Origin: Bdellovibrionales bacterium
Lineage (GTDB): Bacteria; Myxococcota; XYA12-FULL-58-9; SYDY01
DNA length: 33,871 bases
Direction of reading: 5' to 3'
NCBI GenBank assembly: GCA_005801425.1
Contig: SYDY01000046.1
Coordinates: 1-33,871 of the forward strand
Shown here: positions 22,449 through 32,344 of the stretch, piece after piece
Layout of the letters: each line of letters starts with the position of its first letter
Position numbering within the stretch: the stretch's first letter is position 1
Notes under the pieces: model-generated
The model's input: the letters and a program-made list of their open reading frames with translations, nothing else
Database searches by the model: none
What the model was told of the DNA's origin: nothing
Position numbers and translations under genes: made by a program

Positions 22449-24591
22449 AAAGCACACGTGCCACCACTTTGGCATGGGGGCCTTCAGGATCGAGACGCAA
22501 ATACGTTTCACATGCATTGCGATCGTGACTCAGTGTACACAACGGAAAATAGCACAATGCATAGTTTGGATCGTATGCGATCCCACGATTCAATGAAACG
22601 ACCGCAGAAGAACTCTGCCCGCTGTACGTTTCTTCGACACCCAACATGCACCAAAGCACCGCATGCATGTGCGGTGGAATATCAAGGACTGAAGAATTGA
22701 GCAGTGACGTCAATTTGGCTGCAGCTTCAAGATGCTGTTTGTTGGATGACAACGCCTCTGCAATCGCAAGCACCGATTGCGCACGAACCGCAGGATCTGC
22801 ATCGGCGGGGATGGCCCCCAACGTTGCAACTGCCTCCTCAAAATGACGATTGCCAAGCTGAATACGTCCTTCCAGCAATTGCACATAAGGCGTTGTCTGC
22901 GCACCCAACTGAAGTGCCTGAGCAAGACTTGCCTTGGCCGATGAAGGGGATGCATCATCGAGTTGTGCTTGGGCCAAAAGAAGCCATGCTTTGGTGCTTT
23001 GCGGATTGTGCTTCACCACCTCAGCCAACGCACGCGCCGCTGTGCGAAAACGTCCGATTTGTATGGATTGCAAGCCCTGGATCCAATGAAAGGTTCCTTC
23101 ATTGTTAAGAGCTGGCATGGCCAATGCCATTTCTTGTGATGCTGTCGCTTTGTCGCCCCCCCGCTCCGCCAAAAGACCTAAAATGAAATGAGCGATGGCC
23201 ATGGCACGAGGCGACCGCAAACCCACGCCTGAGTGCAAAACATCGTCGGTGATTTCAATAATCGCTTTGCGTTCTGCAGGTTCAATGGGTGTACTGCTGC
23301 CGATTGCACGCACCAGGGCAATACCCAATTTGGCCAAAACATGATCCGGTTGTTTTTTGAGTACTTCTTCAAAATAAGAGAGTGCACGCTGATTTTCCTC
23401 AAGCGCCAGCGCATGCCATCCAAGGTACATCAGCACCCTAAAATTTTTTCCCTTCATGGCACCCAAGCGCATGATTTGATCCTGCACTTCACGCGGCGTC
23501 GCACCGTTGGCCGTTAGCAAACGATGTCTCTCCATGGCGATCAAGACATGAGGATGTCTCGAGGCTGTGAATGGATCCTGCAATTCCAATCCTTCAGAAA
23601 AACGCCCACGTAAAAAACTCAGCATCATTTGAGCCGCGTAGTATTCTGCAGGCAGATCCAAGGTATTGGGTGGAATATTCCCTAAAAATCGCGCAATCGC
23701 GGGCACCGCATCACGTTTGGCATGATCTATAGCCAACACCGCAGCAGCGTATGCCCCCTGGGCGCTGGCAAGTGTATTCAGAGGAACAATATGCAGCACA
23801 CGATCAGCGTGCATCATAACGTCCTGGTAATCGGTCACACGATCTGATGCGAGCGCATTGACGATAGCTGCAAGTGACTTACTCACCTCATGCTGGTCTT
23901 TTGCTTTCAAATACGTATGGGTGGCCATACCCGCCCCAATCACTGCAACGATAGCCGCCAATATCGCCACACTGCGCCATGTTTTCGAATAATCAGGGGG
24001 CACAGTCGTATTGCGTGGTGTGCCTCCATCATAATCATCAAGCAGATCTCTCTCGTAGGATGTCACGGTCTGTGCATGGACAGGTTTAGGCTCTGCGACG
24101 GATTCAGGCGCATCAGCGATTTCCAACTCTTTGACTAACTCTAGAGCCTCCATCGAACGATGCTTCGTGGGATGCTTAGGAGGCGGCTCGGCATAAGACG
24201 GACCGAGCTGTGCGAGCCCTGCCGTAAGTCCTGAATGCATGGGACTGCTGTCCAAGCCCCGATGAAACCACTGTGCCGCATGTGCCTTGTTACCGCGCTG
24301 AAAAGCCGCAGATCCGAGAATGTGGCATGCATCGGCGTCCATATCCGGATGCGCCAACAATTCGAGGGCGATTTCTTCTGCCTTGGGCAGTTTGCCTTGT
24401 ACAAGGTAAATACGTGACAGCATCAAAAGTCCGTTTGGACTGTGAGGTGCCGTACGCAAACCTTTTTTACACACCACCATCGCTTCCATAAGACGATGAT
24501 CCGCAAGATAGGCCTCTGCCAATGCAAGCGCATGATCCAGATCTGGGTGTTCTGAAAAGGCCCGTTCAAGAACATTCAGCTCAGGAGACAT
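22435..24591 (-). CDS. TPR-repeat protein with one central transmembrane segment
   Basis: The 718-residue protein has two TPR blocks. The N-terminal one is at about 15-135, with typical A-L-x-L-A / G-x-x-x-A-E pairs. A larger block runs from about 250 to the end and includes the pattern A-x-L-G-I-A-L and KAWLLLAQAQLDDASPSSAKASL. Between them lie a low-complexity acidic/Pro region and a single hydrophobic segment, VAILAAIVAVIGAGMATHTYL, near 208-228. The N-terminal repeats would face the cytoplasm and the C-terminal ones the periplasm (inferred). TPRs bind protein partners; the partner is unknown. It is divergent from bamD, another TPR-type protein, which suggests an envelope role. Start ATG 24591. 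Confidence 0.8.
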   Translation of the reverse strand: MSPELNVLERAFSEHPDLDHALALAEAYLADHRLMEAMVVCKKGLRTAPHSPNGLLMLSRIYLVQGKLPKAEEIALELLAHPDMDADACHILGSAAFQRGNKAHAAQWFHRGLDSSPMHSGLTAGLAQLGPSYAEPPPKHPTKHRSMEALELVKELEIADAPESVAEPKPVHAQTVTSYERDLLDDYDGGTPRNTTVPPDYSKTWRSVAILAAIVAVIGAGMATHTYLKAKDQHEVSKSLAAIVNALASDRVTDYQDVMMHADRVLHIVPLNTLASAQGAYAAAVLAIDHAKRDAVPAIARFLGNIPPNTLDLPAEYYAAQMMLSFLRGRFSEGLELQDPFTASRHPHVLIAMERHRLLTANGATPREVQDQIMRLGAMKGKNFRVLMYLGWHALALEENQRALSYFEEVLKKQPDHVLAKLGIALVRAIGSSTPIEPAERKAIIEITDDVLHSGVGLRSPRAMAIAHFILGLLAERGGDKATASQEMALAMPALNNEGTFHWIQGLQSIQIGRFRTAARALAEVVKHNPQSTKAWLLLAQAQLDDASPSSAKASLAQALQLGAQTTPYVQLLEGRIQLGNRHFEEAVATLGAIPADADPAVRAQSVLAIAEALSSNKQHLEAAAKLTSLLNSSVLDIPPHMHAVLWCMLGVEETYSGQSSSAVVSLNRGIAYDPNYALCYFPLCTLSHDRNACETYLRLDPEGPHAKVVARVLSKVH

Positions 24592-24676
24592 TTATGTCCT
24601 CTATGTTTTCGCCTGTGTGTGCGCAAGAAGCCTGTTGTCCATTGTTCAACATACTGCATTCTGGCATGGTGCCTGG

Positions 24677-25489
24677 GTGCAGTACCACTTCAAAATTTGG
24701 CCGACGGTCATCGTCCTCTCCGTGATGATCCAAGGTTGCAGTGCAAGTCGTGTCATACCGCGATTAAGCGACAATGCCACTGACGCCGAGAAACAGTATA
24801 TCAAAGGTATCTCGCTCTTTTACGATAGCATGTACCCCGAAGCGATTGCTGCATTCAACGACGTTAAAAATAAATACCCTTATTCGGATTTCGCAGCACT
24901 TGCACAATTGCAACTGGGTGAAGTCGAATACGATAAGCGGGAATTTACGGCAGCAGTCGATGCCTACCAACTTTTTTTAAAATACTATCCTGGCCATCAA
25001 AAATCAGACTACGCCATGTACCGTATTGCTGAATCCTATTTCGAGCAAGTGCCTTCCGAATGGTGGTTTTTGCCACCCGCTGCAGAAAAAGACCAAGCGG
25101 TCGTACGCAGAGCCCTCACCGCCTATCACGAGATGCTCACGCAATTCCCTAACTCTGAATATGCCAAAGAGGCCGACGAAAAGCATAAAATCTGCCGCAA
25201 TAGGCTCGCAGACCATGAAATTTACGTCGCCCGATTTTATCAAAAAAGAAACAAAGATGAAGCTGCAGTCAGCCGCTTACAGGCGACTTTAACCGATTAC
25301 GGCGGAGCCGGCAGCGATCCGGAGATCTTACAATTGCTGGCTATCAGTTTGGACCGTTTAGGAAAAACCGAAGAGGCCATTGATTCGCTTGAGCAACTTA
25401 TCAAGTCATACCCCACAAGCCCTGAGGCGCTCAAGGCAAGGGTTCATCTTCAGGAAATGCGATTTCGCCCTATGACGTCGCCGCCGTGA
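24677..25489 (+). CDS. bamD: Outer membrane assembly lipoprotein BamD-like
   Basis: About 270 residues. The GTG at 24677 gives a lipoprotein signal VQYHFKIWPTVIVLSVMIQGC, with lipidated Cys at residue 21. The frame is open back to a GTG at 24617, and the start is uncertain. Five TPR-like repeats follow: GISLFYDSMYPEAIAAFN, AQLQLGEVEYDKREFTAAVDAY, then YHEMLTQFPNSEYAKEA, DHEIYVARFYQKRNKDEAAVSR and LDRLGKTEEAIDSLEQL. This is the BamD/ComL plan of an outer-membrane lipoprotein that supports beta-barrel insertion by BamA. The RNRLADHEIYVARFYQKR segment is typical of the family. It is divergent from the TPR protein gene and converges on miaB seven bases away. Confidence 0.82.
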   Translation: MQYHFKIWPTVIVLSVMIQGCSASRVIPRLSDNATDAEKQYIKGISLFYDSMYPEAIAAFNDVKNKYPYSDFAALAQLQLGEVEYDKREFTAAVDAYQLFLKYYPGHQKSDYAMYRIAESYFEQVPSEWWFLPPAAEKDQAVVRRALTAYHEMLTQFPNSEYAKEADEKHKICRNRLADHEIYVARFYQKRNKDEAAVSRLQATLTDYGGAGSDPEILQLLAISLDRLGKTEEAIDSLEQLIKSYPTSPEALKARVHLQEMRFRPMTSPP

Positions 25490-25495
25490 GGTACC

Positions 25496-26959
25496 TCACG
25501 GCACCATCTGGCCGCGCATGGAAAGCTGGGTTGCTTCGGTCACCTTCACCGTCACGAGTTTACCGACCAAATCACCGCTGCCCTCAAACGCGATAATTTC
25601 ATCGCCTTGGGTGCGCCCCATCAAACGCACATGGGATGTTGACTCGGCACTGCGTTTCTCCCAGCCCAGCTGCACTTCACCCGGTTGGGGGCGATGAACA
25701 CGCAATGGGCTGAAGCCTTCAACAATCACGTCAATCTCTTGACCGATCATCGCACTATGAATTTCTAAAGCGATACCATTTTGGAGGTCGAGCAAATCGC
25801 GATTGCGTGCCTTTTTGACATCGTCGGGAACATCATCAACAAAACGTCGATCGGCCACGGTCCCTGAACGCGGAGAGTATTTAAAGATATAACAGCTCTT
25901 GTAACGAACTTTCTGAATCAAAAGACGTGTTGCTTCATGATCAGCATCGGTTTCTCCAGGAAACCCTACAATGATGTCGCCCGCAAAACGAATATCGGGC
26001 ATGCGCATCCGTGCCCGTTCAATCAACCCAAAATAAGTTTCAACGGTGTAGCCTCGGTTCATTTTTCGCAACATCTCGTTGGATCCGCTCTGGGCAGGAA
26101 TATGCAGGTATTTGCACATTCTTGGTGATGCGGCCATCACATCAAGCGTCGCGTCGTCAAAATCTCGGGGATAGGACGTTAAAAACCGAAGGCGTTGTAG
26201 ATCCGGCACCTGATCATGGATCATCGCGAGAAGATCGGCAAATGATGTTGTTTTTCCGCCATCCTGAAAAACATAATGGTTGACCGTTTGGCCAAGCAAC
26301 GTCACTTCGAGAACACCCTGCTCCACCAAAGATCGCACTTCCTGAACAATCGCCAAGGGTGGACGGTGCACTTCAGGCCCACGGGTATAAGGAACGACAC
26401 AATACGTACAAAATTTATTACAACCGCGTGTGATCCGAACATAGGCTTGCTTGCTGCTTCGCGTGGCTGAAAATGAACGAGAGAGATCAAGTGCTTCTAC
26501 ACCGTCTTCCGCTTTTTCGAGCGTGGCCGAACGCCTGCTGGTGTGCCCTGACAATGCCACCTGACGTTGACGGTTTTGCATTGCGTTTTGGAGAAGTCCG
26601 GGGAGTTTATCGAGCTCCGAAGGACCACACAGCACATCGATATGCGGCATACGTTTGACGAGCTCAGCCCCTTCTCGCTCGGCCATGCAACCAAGTACAC
26701 CAACCACGAGATCGTTATTGTTTTCCCGTTTTTCGATAGCCAAACGTCCGAGCTGAGACCACACTTTTTGCTCAGCCAGTTGGCGAACCGAGCACGTGTT
26801 CAAAAGAACAACATCGGCGTCGGCAGCAATCGAAGTGAATTGGTACCCCAATGCTTGAAGCTGTTCCTGCACCAACTCGCTGTCCAAAATATTCATTTGG
26901 CAGCCGTAGGTATCGATAAAAACCTGTTTCGGAGACTCTTTTATTTCGATGGCACTCAC
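25496..26959 (-). CDS. miaB: tRNA-2-methylthio-N6-isopentenyladenosine methylthiotransferase
   Basis: The 487-residue radical-SAM methylthiotransferase has the N-terminal UPF0004 domain (DTYGCQMNILDSE, LNTCSVRQLAEQK and GCMAEREG, three Cys for the auxiliary cluster). The radical-SAM motif RGCNKFCTYCVVPYTRGPE follows near residue 180, then a C-terminal TRAM domain (EGFSPLRVHRP onward). It adds a methylthio group to i6A37 of tRNAs reading UNN codons. QMN after the first Cys and the R-G-P-E segment distinguish MiaB from RimO, which is also present at 32345-33820. The start is GTG at 26959 with no good Shine-Dalgarno; no other start precedes the first motif. Confidence 0.95.
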   Translation of the reverse strand: MSAIEIKESPKQVFIDTYGCQMNILDSELVQEQLQALGYQFTSIAADADVVLLNTCSVRQLAEQKVWSQLGRLAIEKRENNNDLVVGVLGCMAEREGAELVKRMPHIDVLCGPSELDKLPGLLQNAMQNRQRQVALSGHTSRRSATLEKAEDGVEALDLSRSFSATRSSKQAYVRITRGCNKFCTYCVVPYTRGPEVHRPPLAIVQEVRSLVEQGVLEVTLLGQTVNHYVFQDGGKTTSFADLLAMIHDQVPDLQRLRFLTSYPRDFDDATLDVMAASPRMCKYLHIPAQSGSNEMLRKMNRGYTVETYFGLIERARMRMPDIRFAGDIIVGFPGETDADHEATRLLIQKVRYKSCYIFKYSPRSGTVADRRFVDDVPDDVKKARNRDLLDLQNGIALEIHSAMIGQEIDVIVEGFSPLRVHRPQPGEVQLGWEKRSAESTSHVRLMGRTQGDEIIAFEGSGDLVGKLVTVKVTEATQLSMRGQMVP

Positions 26960-27027
26960 GGGCGCACCGTAGCAGGAGGGGCGTGGTTCGTCTATTGTGT
27001 CAATGGTCTATGAATGGTGTCATAATA

Positions 27028-28158
27028 CTAAATCACACTATCGCCCGTCGCATACTTAGCATCAAGCCGCTGTATGAGTAGTTGAACTGAGCTGGCTGAT
27101 AATTCCCAGACACTTTGATCAACCGCCAGCCCCCAGCCAAGCCCAGTCGTATCAATGCCATAGGTGTCCAATTTCGCTTTACTTACTTGAATATACCCCC
27201 ATTGATTCCTATCAGACCTCGTCCCTACTTCAGTGGCCGTAAAGTAACGGCTATCAATAAGAGCCTGGCAAGCAGCACGCTGTTCATGGCTTATGCCTTG
27301 GCTCTGTTGTGCAACGGGAGCCGGCCTTGTTGTTGACACACCATGAGATGGCGATTGCATCCGCACAGATCCTTGTTGGCTCTGGATCTTCGCTACAATC
27401 CCGGGAACATCGGTGAGCAACACGTTGCTCCAGCCGGGAAAAGATCCTGCGGGCCTACCTACCCCTTGATTCGTGGGAACTTGAATACAATCACAAAGCC
27501 CTCCTGGATGCGGTCGGGCACCAAGGTGCTTAAGCTGAGCAACAGCATCTGCAGGCGTCATAGAAACACCTGGGCGAATTCCATGAGCTTGCTGCGAAGA
27601 AGCGACCTGCCAAGGAGCAGCTTGCGGATGAGATGGACCGCGATGTGGGGAAGGCCGCGCTGGCATTTGAGCAGAGAGAGCAGCAACCGCGCGATCGACA
27701 TCAGACAATAGGATATTAAAACCTGTGGGCGTTTGCCTTCCTATGCCCGCCTGTTGAAGCTGTGATACGATATTCGGATCCATATTCTTAATTTTGACCG
27801 CATCGCCCTGATTGTTGATGGTAAGCTGCAATGGCACTGAACCATAGAGCTGCTGTGGGATTGCCCGCTCAAGCTTCTCTAAGCCCTGAGTTTGTGCCGT
27901 CGAAAGAACACGCCACCCCGCTTGGCCTTCTACACGCTGCACGTACATCCGTAGATTGGTAGGATCACTCAGCGGTGCTCCGTGCGTATTCACGGGACCA
28001 CCACCAGCAGGCAATTGAACTTGGTAAATGTTATCGTGAAAAGTGGCGTCTTTTTGTGCCACTTTGCCGCCTTGAATACGCAGCAAATCACGAGACGTAC
28101 TGCTCAGATCACTGTGTGCAACGATATCTCTGAGATGCTTACTGCTTATCGTGGTCAT
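27028..28158 (-). CDS. Hypothetical protein, 376 residues, repeat-like architecture
   Basis: No family is recognised. The start is ATG 28158, chosen over the upstream GTG (28176) because AAGGGA stands seven bases before it. The protein lacks a signal peptide. Three stretches of about 60-90 residues look like diverged copies that end in a short hydrophobic run and a small helix: FNILLSDVDRAVAALSAQ near 170, SNVLLTDVPGIVAKIQSQ near 260, and WELSASSVQLLIQRL near 360. They are separated by Pro/Ser/Gln-rich linkers (ARPSPHRGPSHPQAAPW). Such linker-separated modules suggest a scaffold or secreted effector-like protein, but that is speculation. It lies alone between miaB and nadD on the minus strand. 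Confidence 0.6.
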   Translation of the reverse strand: MTTISSKHLRDIVAHSDLSSTSRDLLRIQGGKVAQKDATFHDNIYQVQLPAGGGPVNTHGAPLSDPTNLRMYVQRVEGQAGWRVLSTAQTQGLEKLERAIPQQLYGSVPLQLTINNQGDAVKIKNMDPNIVSQLQQAGIGRQTPTGFNILLSDVDRAVAALSAQMPARPSPHRGPSHPQAAPWQVASSQQAHGIRPGVSMTPADAVAQLKHLGARPHPGGLCDCIQVPTNQGVGRPAGSFPGWSNVLLTDVPGIVAKIQSQQGSVRMQSPSHGVSTTRPAPVAQQSQGISHEQRAACQALIDSRYFTATEVGTRSDRNQWGYIQVSKAKLDTYGIDTTGLGWGLAVDQSVWELSASSVQLLIQRLDAKYATGDSVI

Positions 28159-28481
28159 GAAATTTCCCTTCGCCACATATTATTTGTACCGAATAGTATC
28201 GTAGCCCATTCCGGAAAGATTTCATGGGTATTTTTAGGCTACAACAGCAGGAGAGGGGGTGCTTCGCCTATTGGGGCTATCGTATTCTATTGTCTAACTG
28301 ACCGCGTCGAGAGGCTGATTATACCGATCTGCCTCCATAACATCACAAAGCTAAGGATCAGGCTTAGGGAGCGTTTTATACCACGTAGCAAACGAATCCG
28401 GCGTAAGCAGTACAGACGCCATGGGGAGCAAGCTGGCCAATCGGATCATCACATACGAGCAGCACTCATATGATCAGCAGA
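28159..28481. other. 323-base gene-free stretch between the hypothetical gene and nadD
   Basis: No gene of either strand could be supported here. The promoter of the hypothetical gene (27028-28158) must lie in the left part; AATAAT and TACTAT on the minus strand near 28180-28200 are weak -10 candidates without a clear -35. No tRNA, long hairpin or repeat was seen. Confidence 0.4.
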
Positions 28482-29051
28482 TTAGCAATACAAACCATGC
28501 TCACGGATGTAGTCAAGAACCTTACTCGGCACCAATCCTCTCGGCATATGGCCCGCAGCAAGCCTTGAACGCACCCACGTGCTCGAAACATCGGGCAAGG
28601 CCAGCGGCGCCGCATTGGGATCGGGAAAACCCGCCCGAGCAAGATAAAGAACCTCCACCTTGGCTTCAATATCATCCCAGCGATGCCATAGGTGGCGCTG
28701 TTCGCGCGTGTCACTGCCCAAAATCAACGTAAATTTTTTGTCGGGGTGTTCTCGTTGAAGGGCATCGACCAAGTGAATCGTACGCCCTTCGCTTCCATGT
28801 TTGACTAGATCGGCTTCTGTGCTTAACACCCGTACGCGTTCCCCAAAACATCCAACCATGGCATAGCACATGGCCAAACGGTGTTCCCACGACACATGCT
28901 GCTTCCCCAGAGGATGCACAAACGTCGGCGCAAGCCATACCTCGCGAAAATCCAGCGCTTCTAAAAGATACAGCACGGCCATCTGATGGCCCATGTGCGG
29001 GGGATTGAAACTTCCTCCGAAAATGGCGGTCATGGATGAGAGCGGTAGCAT
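28482..29051 (-). CDS. nadD: Nicotinate-nucleotide adenylyltransferase
   Basis: The 189-residue protein has the nucleotidyltransferase motif IFGGSFNPPHMGH near the N-terminus, LAPTFVHPLGKQHVSWEHRLAM, LILGSDTREQRHLWHRWDDI, and the C-terminal SSTWVRSRLAAG motif (SSTxIR family box). It transfers AMP to nicotinate mononucleotide in NAD biosynthesis. Start ATG 29051 has GGA a few bases upstream; the internal ATG at 29033 would give the usual short N-terminus and remains possible. It is transcribed away from the membrane-protein gene at 29219. NadD usually lies near obg, proA or rsfS; none is here. Confidence 0.92.
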   Translation of the reverse strand: MLPLSSMTAIFGGSFNPPHMGHQMAVLYLLEALDFREVWLAPTFVHPLGKQHVSWEHRLAMCYAMVGCFGERVRVLSTEADLVKHGSEGRTIHLVDALQREHPDKKFTLILGSDTREQRHLWHRWDDIEAKVEVLYLARAGFPDPNAAPLALPDVSSTWVRSRLAAGHMPRGLVPSKVLDYIREHGLYC

Positions 29052-29218
29052 AAAAATCCAATACAGGCAGTAATTTTTTCAGATCAATGCCTAGGAAAGT
29101 CACCTATACACCACAGTAAAAGCTATAGTGTTCTTGATATATTCCTATTTTATATCATAAAATCACGGCCGCCTGCGGTTCTACGCCTAATCTATAGCCC
29201 CTACCAAGGACGATAATA

Positions 29219-29788
29219 ATGACCACATGTGAGAATATAAGAAAATTTATTGCCACCACGTACAACTTTACTGCAGCCGGAATTTCCTTGGGTGCTGCCA
29301 CCGTAGCAGCAACCACATCACTCGGCGCAGCGGTCCTTGATGCATCCGATTATGACGATTATTCAACCGCACGCGCAGCCACTACAGGCAATGTGGGGGG
29401 AATAATCGTCGGTGGTGCCTGTGGTTTTCTTTATGGTCTTGTTGCTGCATCTACACAAACAATTCCTGAACCATTTGATAAAAAAACACTGACCGGTGCC
29501 GTTGCGGGAGCCAACGTTCTAGCAGCACTCACAGGCCGTGGCGTTCTGGTATCTGCCGGATACGCAAGCTCTGCCTTGGGCCTCGGCCAGGCAGCAGCAG
29601 CTGCTGCTGTTGGCACTGCGATAATCTTCCCCTCCGTGGCACTCATCATTGCCGGCGGTATCGCTGGAGCAACATACTGGGCAACTGCGCAAGCCCAAAG
29701 GGATCCTCAAAGACCCGTCGCTAACGAACCCAACACACAAGCAATCGTCATCCAGATAGATCGCTCCACAGCTGAGACAGGGGTTTAA
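29219..29788 (+). CDS. Small Gly/Ala-rich membrane protein (hypothetical)
   Basis: The 189-residue protein is dominated by hydrophobic segments rich in Gly, Ala and Ser: FTAAGISLGAATVAATTSLG, GNVGGIIVGGACGFLYGLVAA, GAVAGANVLAALTG and VALIIAGGIAGATYWATAQA. These have glycine-zipper spacing that would pack helices tightly. The hydrophilic tail (QRDPQRPVANEP onward) should be exposed. A Shine-Dalgarno, AAGGA, precedes the ATG. No known family was recognised; pore-forming or glycine-zipper membrane proteins are possible analogues. It converges with the E1 dehydrogenase gene with ten bases between the stops. AT-rich sequence with TATATC/TATCAT near 29140 could be its promoter, low confidence. Confidence 0.62.
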   Translation: MTTCENIRKFIATTYNFTAAGISLGAATVAATTSLGAAVLDASDYDDYSTARAATTGNVGGIIVGGACGFLYGLVAASTQTIPEPFDKKTLTGAVAGANVLAALTGRGVLVSAGYASSALGLGQAAAAAAVGTAIIFPSVALIIAGGIAGATYWATAQAQRDPQRPVANEPNTQAIVIQIDRSTAETGV

Positions 29789-29798
29789 GGCTACTCGT

Positions 29799-31967
29799 CT
29801 AATACCGCGCAAGGGTCATGATACCGACCAGCACATCTTCGGTTTGTGGCAGGATCGTGTCTTCAAGACTTGGGTGATAGGCTACAAAGGTATCTTTGGA
29901 AGCCACACGCATCACCGGACCATCCAGGCAATCAAACAATTCGTCGGCAATGCGAGCCGCAATCTCGGATCCTGATCCCCAACTGCGTGAATCCTCATAA
30001 ACCACCAAGGCCTTGCCGGTTTTTGTCACACTCGTTGCAATCGCATCCCAATCGTAAGGACTGATGGTACGCAAATCCAAAATCTCTACATCGATACCCT
30101 GGGCTGCTGCCAAAATGGCCGCATCCATGGAGCGTTTGACAAGTGCGCCGTACGTTACAATCGTCAGATGCGAGCCTTCACGCACTTTCGCAGCCTTACC
30201 AAACGGGATCATAAACTCGGGACCGGGATAAGGTCCTCGATTGTAGGTTTGTCGATAAAGATGCTTGTGTTCAAGGAACAACACAGGATCTTCACAACGA
30301 ATCGCCGTACGCAAAAGCCCATTGGCATCAAGCGCATTGGACGGCATCACCACACGGATCCCTGGCGTATGAGCAAAGATCGACTCACCCGTTTGCGAGT
30401 GATAAACCGCTCCGCCTTTAAGATAACCACCATAGGTACATCGGATCACCACTGGGCAAGAAAAGGCATTGTTCGATCGCCATCGCAGCAACGCAAGCTC
30501 ATTGCGAATGTGATGCATGGCCGGCCAAATATAATCGAAAAATTGAATTTCAATCACAGGCTTTATGCCACGCGTGGCCATGCCCATGGCACGCCCCACG
30601 ATATTGGCTTCGGCCAAAGGCGAATTGAACACGCGGTGATGGCCAAACCGGCGCTGTAAGCCGTAGGTTACTTTGAATACGCCGCCTTTGCCTTTGACTT
30701 CACCCAACGCATCGATACGTGATGCATCGGCCACATCTTCACCAAACACGATCACGCGTGTGTCGCGTTCCATTTCATCACGCAAACATGCATTGATCAG
30801 ATCGACCATGGTTTTCGGTTCACCGTCACTGCTGCCTTGCACATCGAAGTTGGACGACGTGGGATCCACCGTGGGCGAATACACAAAATCTGTCACCGAA
30901 CTTTGCGGTGCAGGCGGTGCTGACAAAGCTGCGCTTTGTGCATCTTTTAAAATCGCTTCAACATCTTGTTCGATGGCATCGATTTGATCCGATGGAATTT
31001 TAAATTCATCCACAAGCCGCAGGCGGTAACGCGTGATTGGATCACGCTTGGCATCGTCGTCACGCTCGCGCTGTGTCCGATACGCCGCTTCATCATCAGA
31101 AAGCGAATGGGAGTAAGGCCGGATCACATGGGCATGCATCAACACGGGGCCATGACGCCCACGCGCATAGGCAACCCCTTCACCCCAGGCATTGTAACTT
31201 TCTTCGAGATCACAACCATCAAATTCAAGACGTAATAGATCGGGATAACCCCGCAATAGTGCACTGATATTACCGCCCGCCGTTTGTGCTTCAACAGGAA
31301 CACTGATGGCATAGCCATTGTCTTCGATGTGAAAAATAACGGGAAGTTTGTGCATACACGCCGTGTTAAGCGCTTCGAAAAACACACCTTGGCTGGTCGT
31401 GCCTTCACCCGAAGAGACATAAACAATTTCATCGTTTTCAAAATGCGGAAGTGTTGTGGCACCAGAAGGCAGCACAGCACTTAAATGACCCGCTTCGGCA
31501 CAACCTACGGCGCTTAAATACTGTGGTCCCGTTGGGCTTGCTTGGGACACAATATTCAAATTCGCATGACCCCAGTGGGAAGGCATTTGTCGCCCACCCG
31601 AGGCTGGATCGCTGGCGGCCCCAACGCTTTGCAGCAGCATTTCTTCGGGCGTCACACCAAGACCTAAGCACAATGCACGATCGCGATAATAGGGATAAAA
31701 CCAGTCGTATTTAGGTCGCAAATGCATGGCCGCAGCGGCGAGGCTCGCTTCGTGCCCCGCCCCTGAGATCTGAAAATAAATTCGATTTTGGCGTTTAAGC
31801 AAAATTTCCACGTCATCCAAGCGACGGCTCAGAAACATGGTTTTATACAGCGCCAAACGTTGTTGTTTGGACAGTGGCGCGCTCGACGCCATCTTTGGCC
31901 CAAGTTTTCCCTTGGTACCTTCATGCACACGCAACCCGACGGTTTCTCTCACGATGGCGGACCCCAT
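29799..31967 (-). CDS. Fused alpha-beta E1 of a 2-oxoacid dehydrogenase complex (thiamine-dependent)
   Basis: About 722 residues. The N-terminal half (to about 370) is E1 alpha: [17 protein letters not shown], then [15 protein letters not shown]…EDNGYAIS, which is the thiamine-pyrophosphate loop (Glu instead of the usual Asp in G-D-G). The C-terminal half (from about 390) is E1 beta: [55 protein letters not shown]-like and [14 protein letters not shown]. It should decarboxylate a 2-oxoacid (pyruvate or branched-chain) and transfer acyl to an E2 lipoyl protein not seen here. Start ATG 31967 is provisional; ATG 31892 (MASSAPLSK) is the other option. Neither Shine-Dalgarno is strong. Substrate cannot be settled from sequence. 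Confidence 0.87.
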   Translation of the reverse strand: MGSAIVRETVGLRVHEGTKGKLGPKMASSAPLSKQQRLALYKTMFLSRRLDDVEILLKRQNRIYFQISGAGHEASLAAAAMHLRPKYDWFYPYYRDRALCLGLGVTPEEMLLQSVGAASDPASGGRQMPSHWGHANLNIVSQASPTGPQYLSAVGCAEAGHLSAVLPSGATTLPHFENDEIVYVSSGEGTTSQGVFFEALNTACMHKLPVIFHIEDNGYAISVPVEAQTAGGNISALLRGYPDLLRLEFDGCDLEESYNAWGEGVAYARGRHGPVLMHAHVIRPYSHSLSDDEAAYRTQRERDDDAKRDPITRYRLRLVDEFKIPSDQIDAIEQDVEAILKDAQSAALSAPPAPQSSVTDFVYSPTVDPTSSNFDVQGSSDGEPKTMVDLINACLRDEMERDTRVIVFGEDVADASRIDALGEVKGKGGVFKVTYGLQRRFGHHRVFNSPLAEANIVGRAMGMATRGIKPVIEIQFFDYIWPAMHHIRNELALLRWRSNNAFSCPVVIRCTYGGYLKGGAVYHSQTGESIFAHTPGIRVVMPSNALDANGLLRTAIRCEDPVLFLEHKHLYRQTYNRGPYPGPEFMIPFGKAAKVREGSHLTIVTYGALVKRSMDAAILAAAQGIDVEILDLRTISPYDWDAIATSVTKTGKALVVYEDSRSWGSGSEIAARIADELFDCLDGPVMRVASKDTFVAYHPSLEDTILPQTEDVLVGIMTLARY

Positions 31968-32006
31968 TCTAGGATGCCGCAAGCAGCACCCCTACGGGAC
32001 ATCCTC

Positions 32007-32333
32007 CTAAATCGGATTGCCATCGGAAAGCAACTCTTGGCGCAAACGGGCGCGCAAAGCCTCCATTTCCGCAATCTTGCATTCAAGCATCGCCGCCAAA
32101 GCCTTGCGTAAATGCACTTCGATTTCTTGATCGCAGGAACCGGAATTCGCAACAACGGTGTCGTAGAGATGTTTCGTATCTTCACTTACTTGTAACGTGA
32201 TCGTATTTTCCGCGAGATGATCGCCCAGCAGGTCACGCAACAAACCCGATAAATTGATCCCACGCTCATGCACCAGCGTATATTGCGCTTCGGTAAGCAT
32301 GATATTGATGCGCCTGTAAGGACCTTCCATCAT
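32007..32333 (-). CDS. Small hypothetical protein, possible ribbon-helix-helix-like N-terminus
   Basis: About 108 residues. The N-terminal segment RRINIMLTEAQYTLVHERGINLSGLLRDLLG has a strand followed by two helices, as in ribbon-helix-helix DNA-binding proteins such as CcdA-like antitoxins. The rest is an acidic helical region (EIEVHLRKALAAMLECKIAEMEALRARLRQEL) likely to form a coiled coil. ATG 32333 is chosen over TTG 32348, which would overlap the rimO stop. It is nearly contiguous with rimO (11 bases) and with the E1 gene, so it may be in their transcript. No toxin gene is adjacent. Function unknown. Confidence 0.55.
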   Translation of the reverse strand: MMEGPYRRINIMLTEAQYTLVHERGINLSGLLRDLLGDHLAENTITLQVSEDTKHLYDTVVANSGSCDQEIEVHLRKALAAMLECKIAEMEALRARLRQELLSDGNPI

Positions 32334-32344
32334 ACTTTTTTCTT

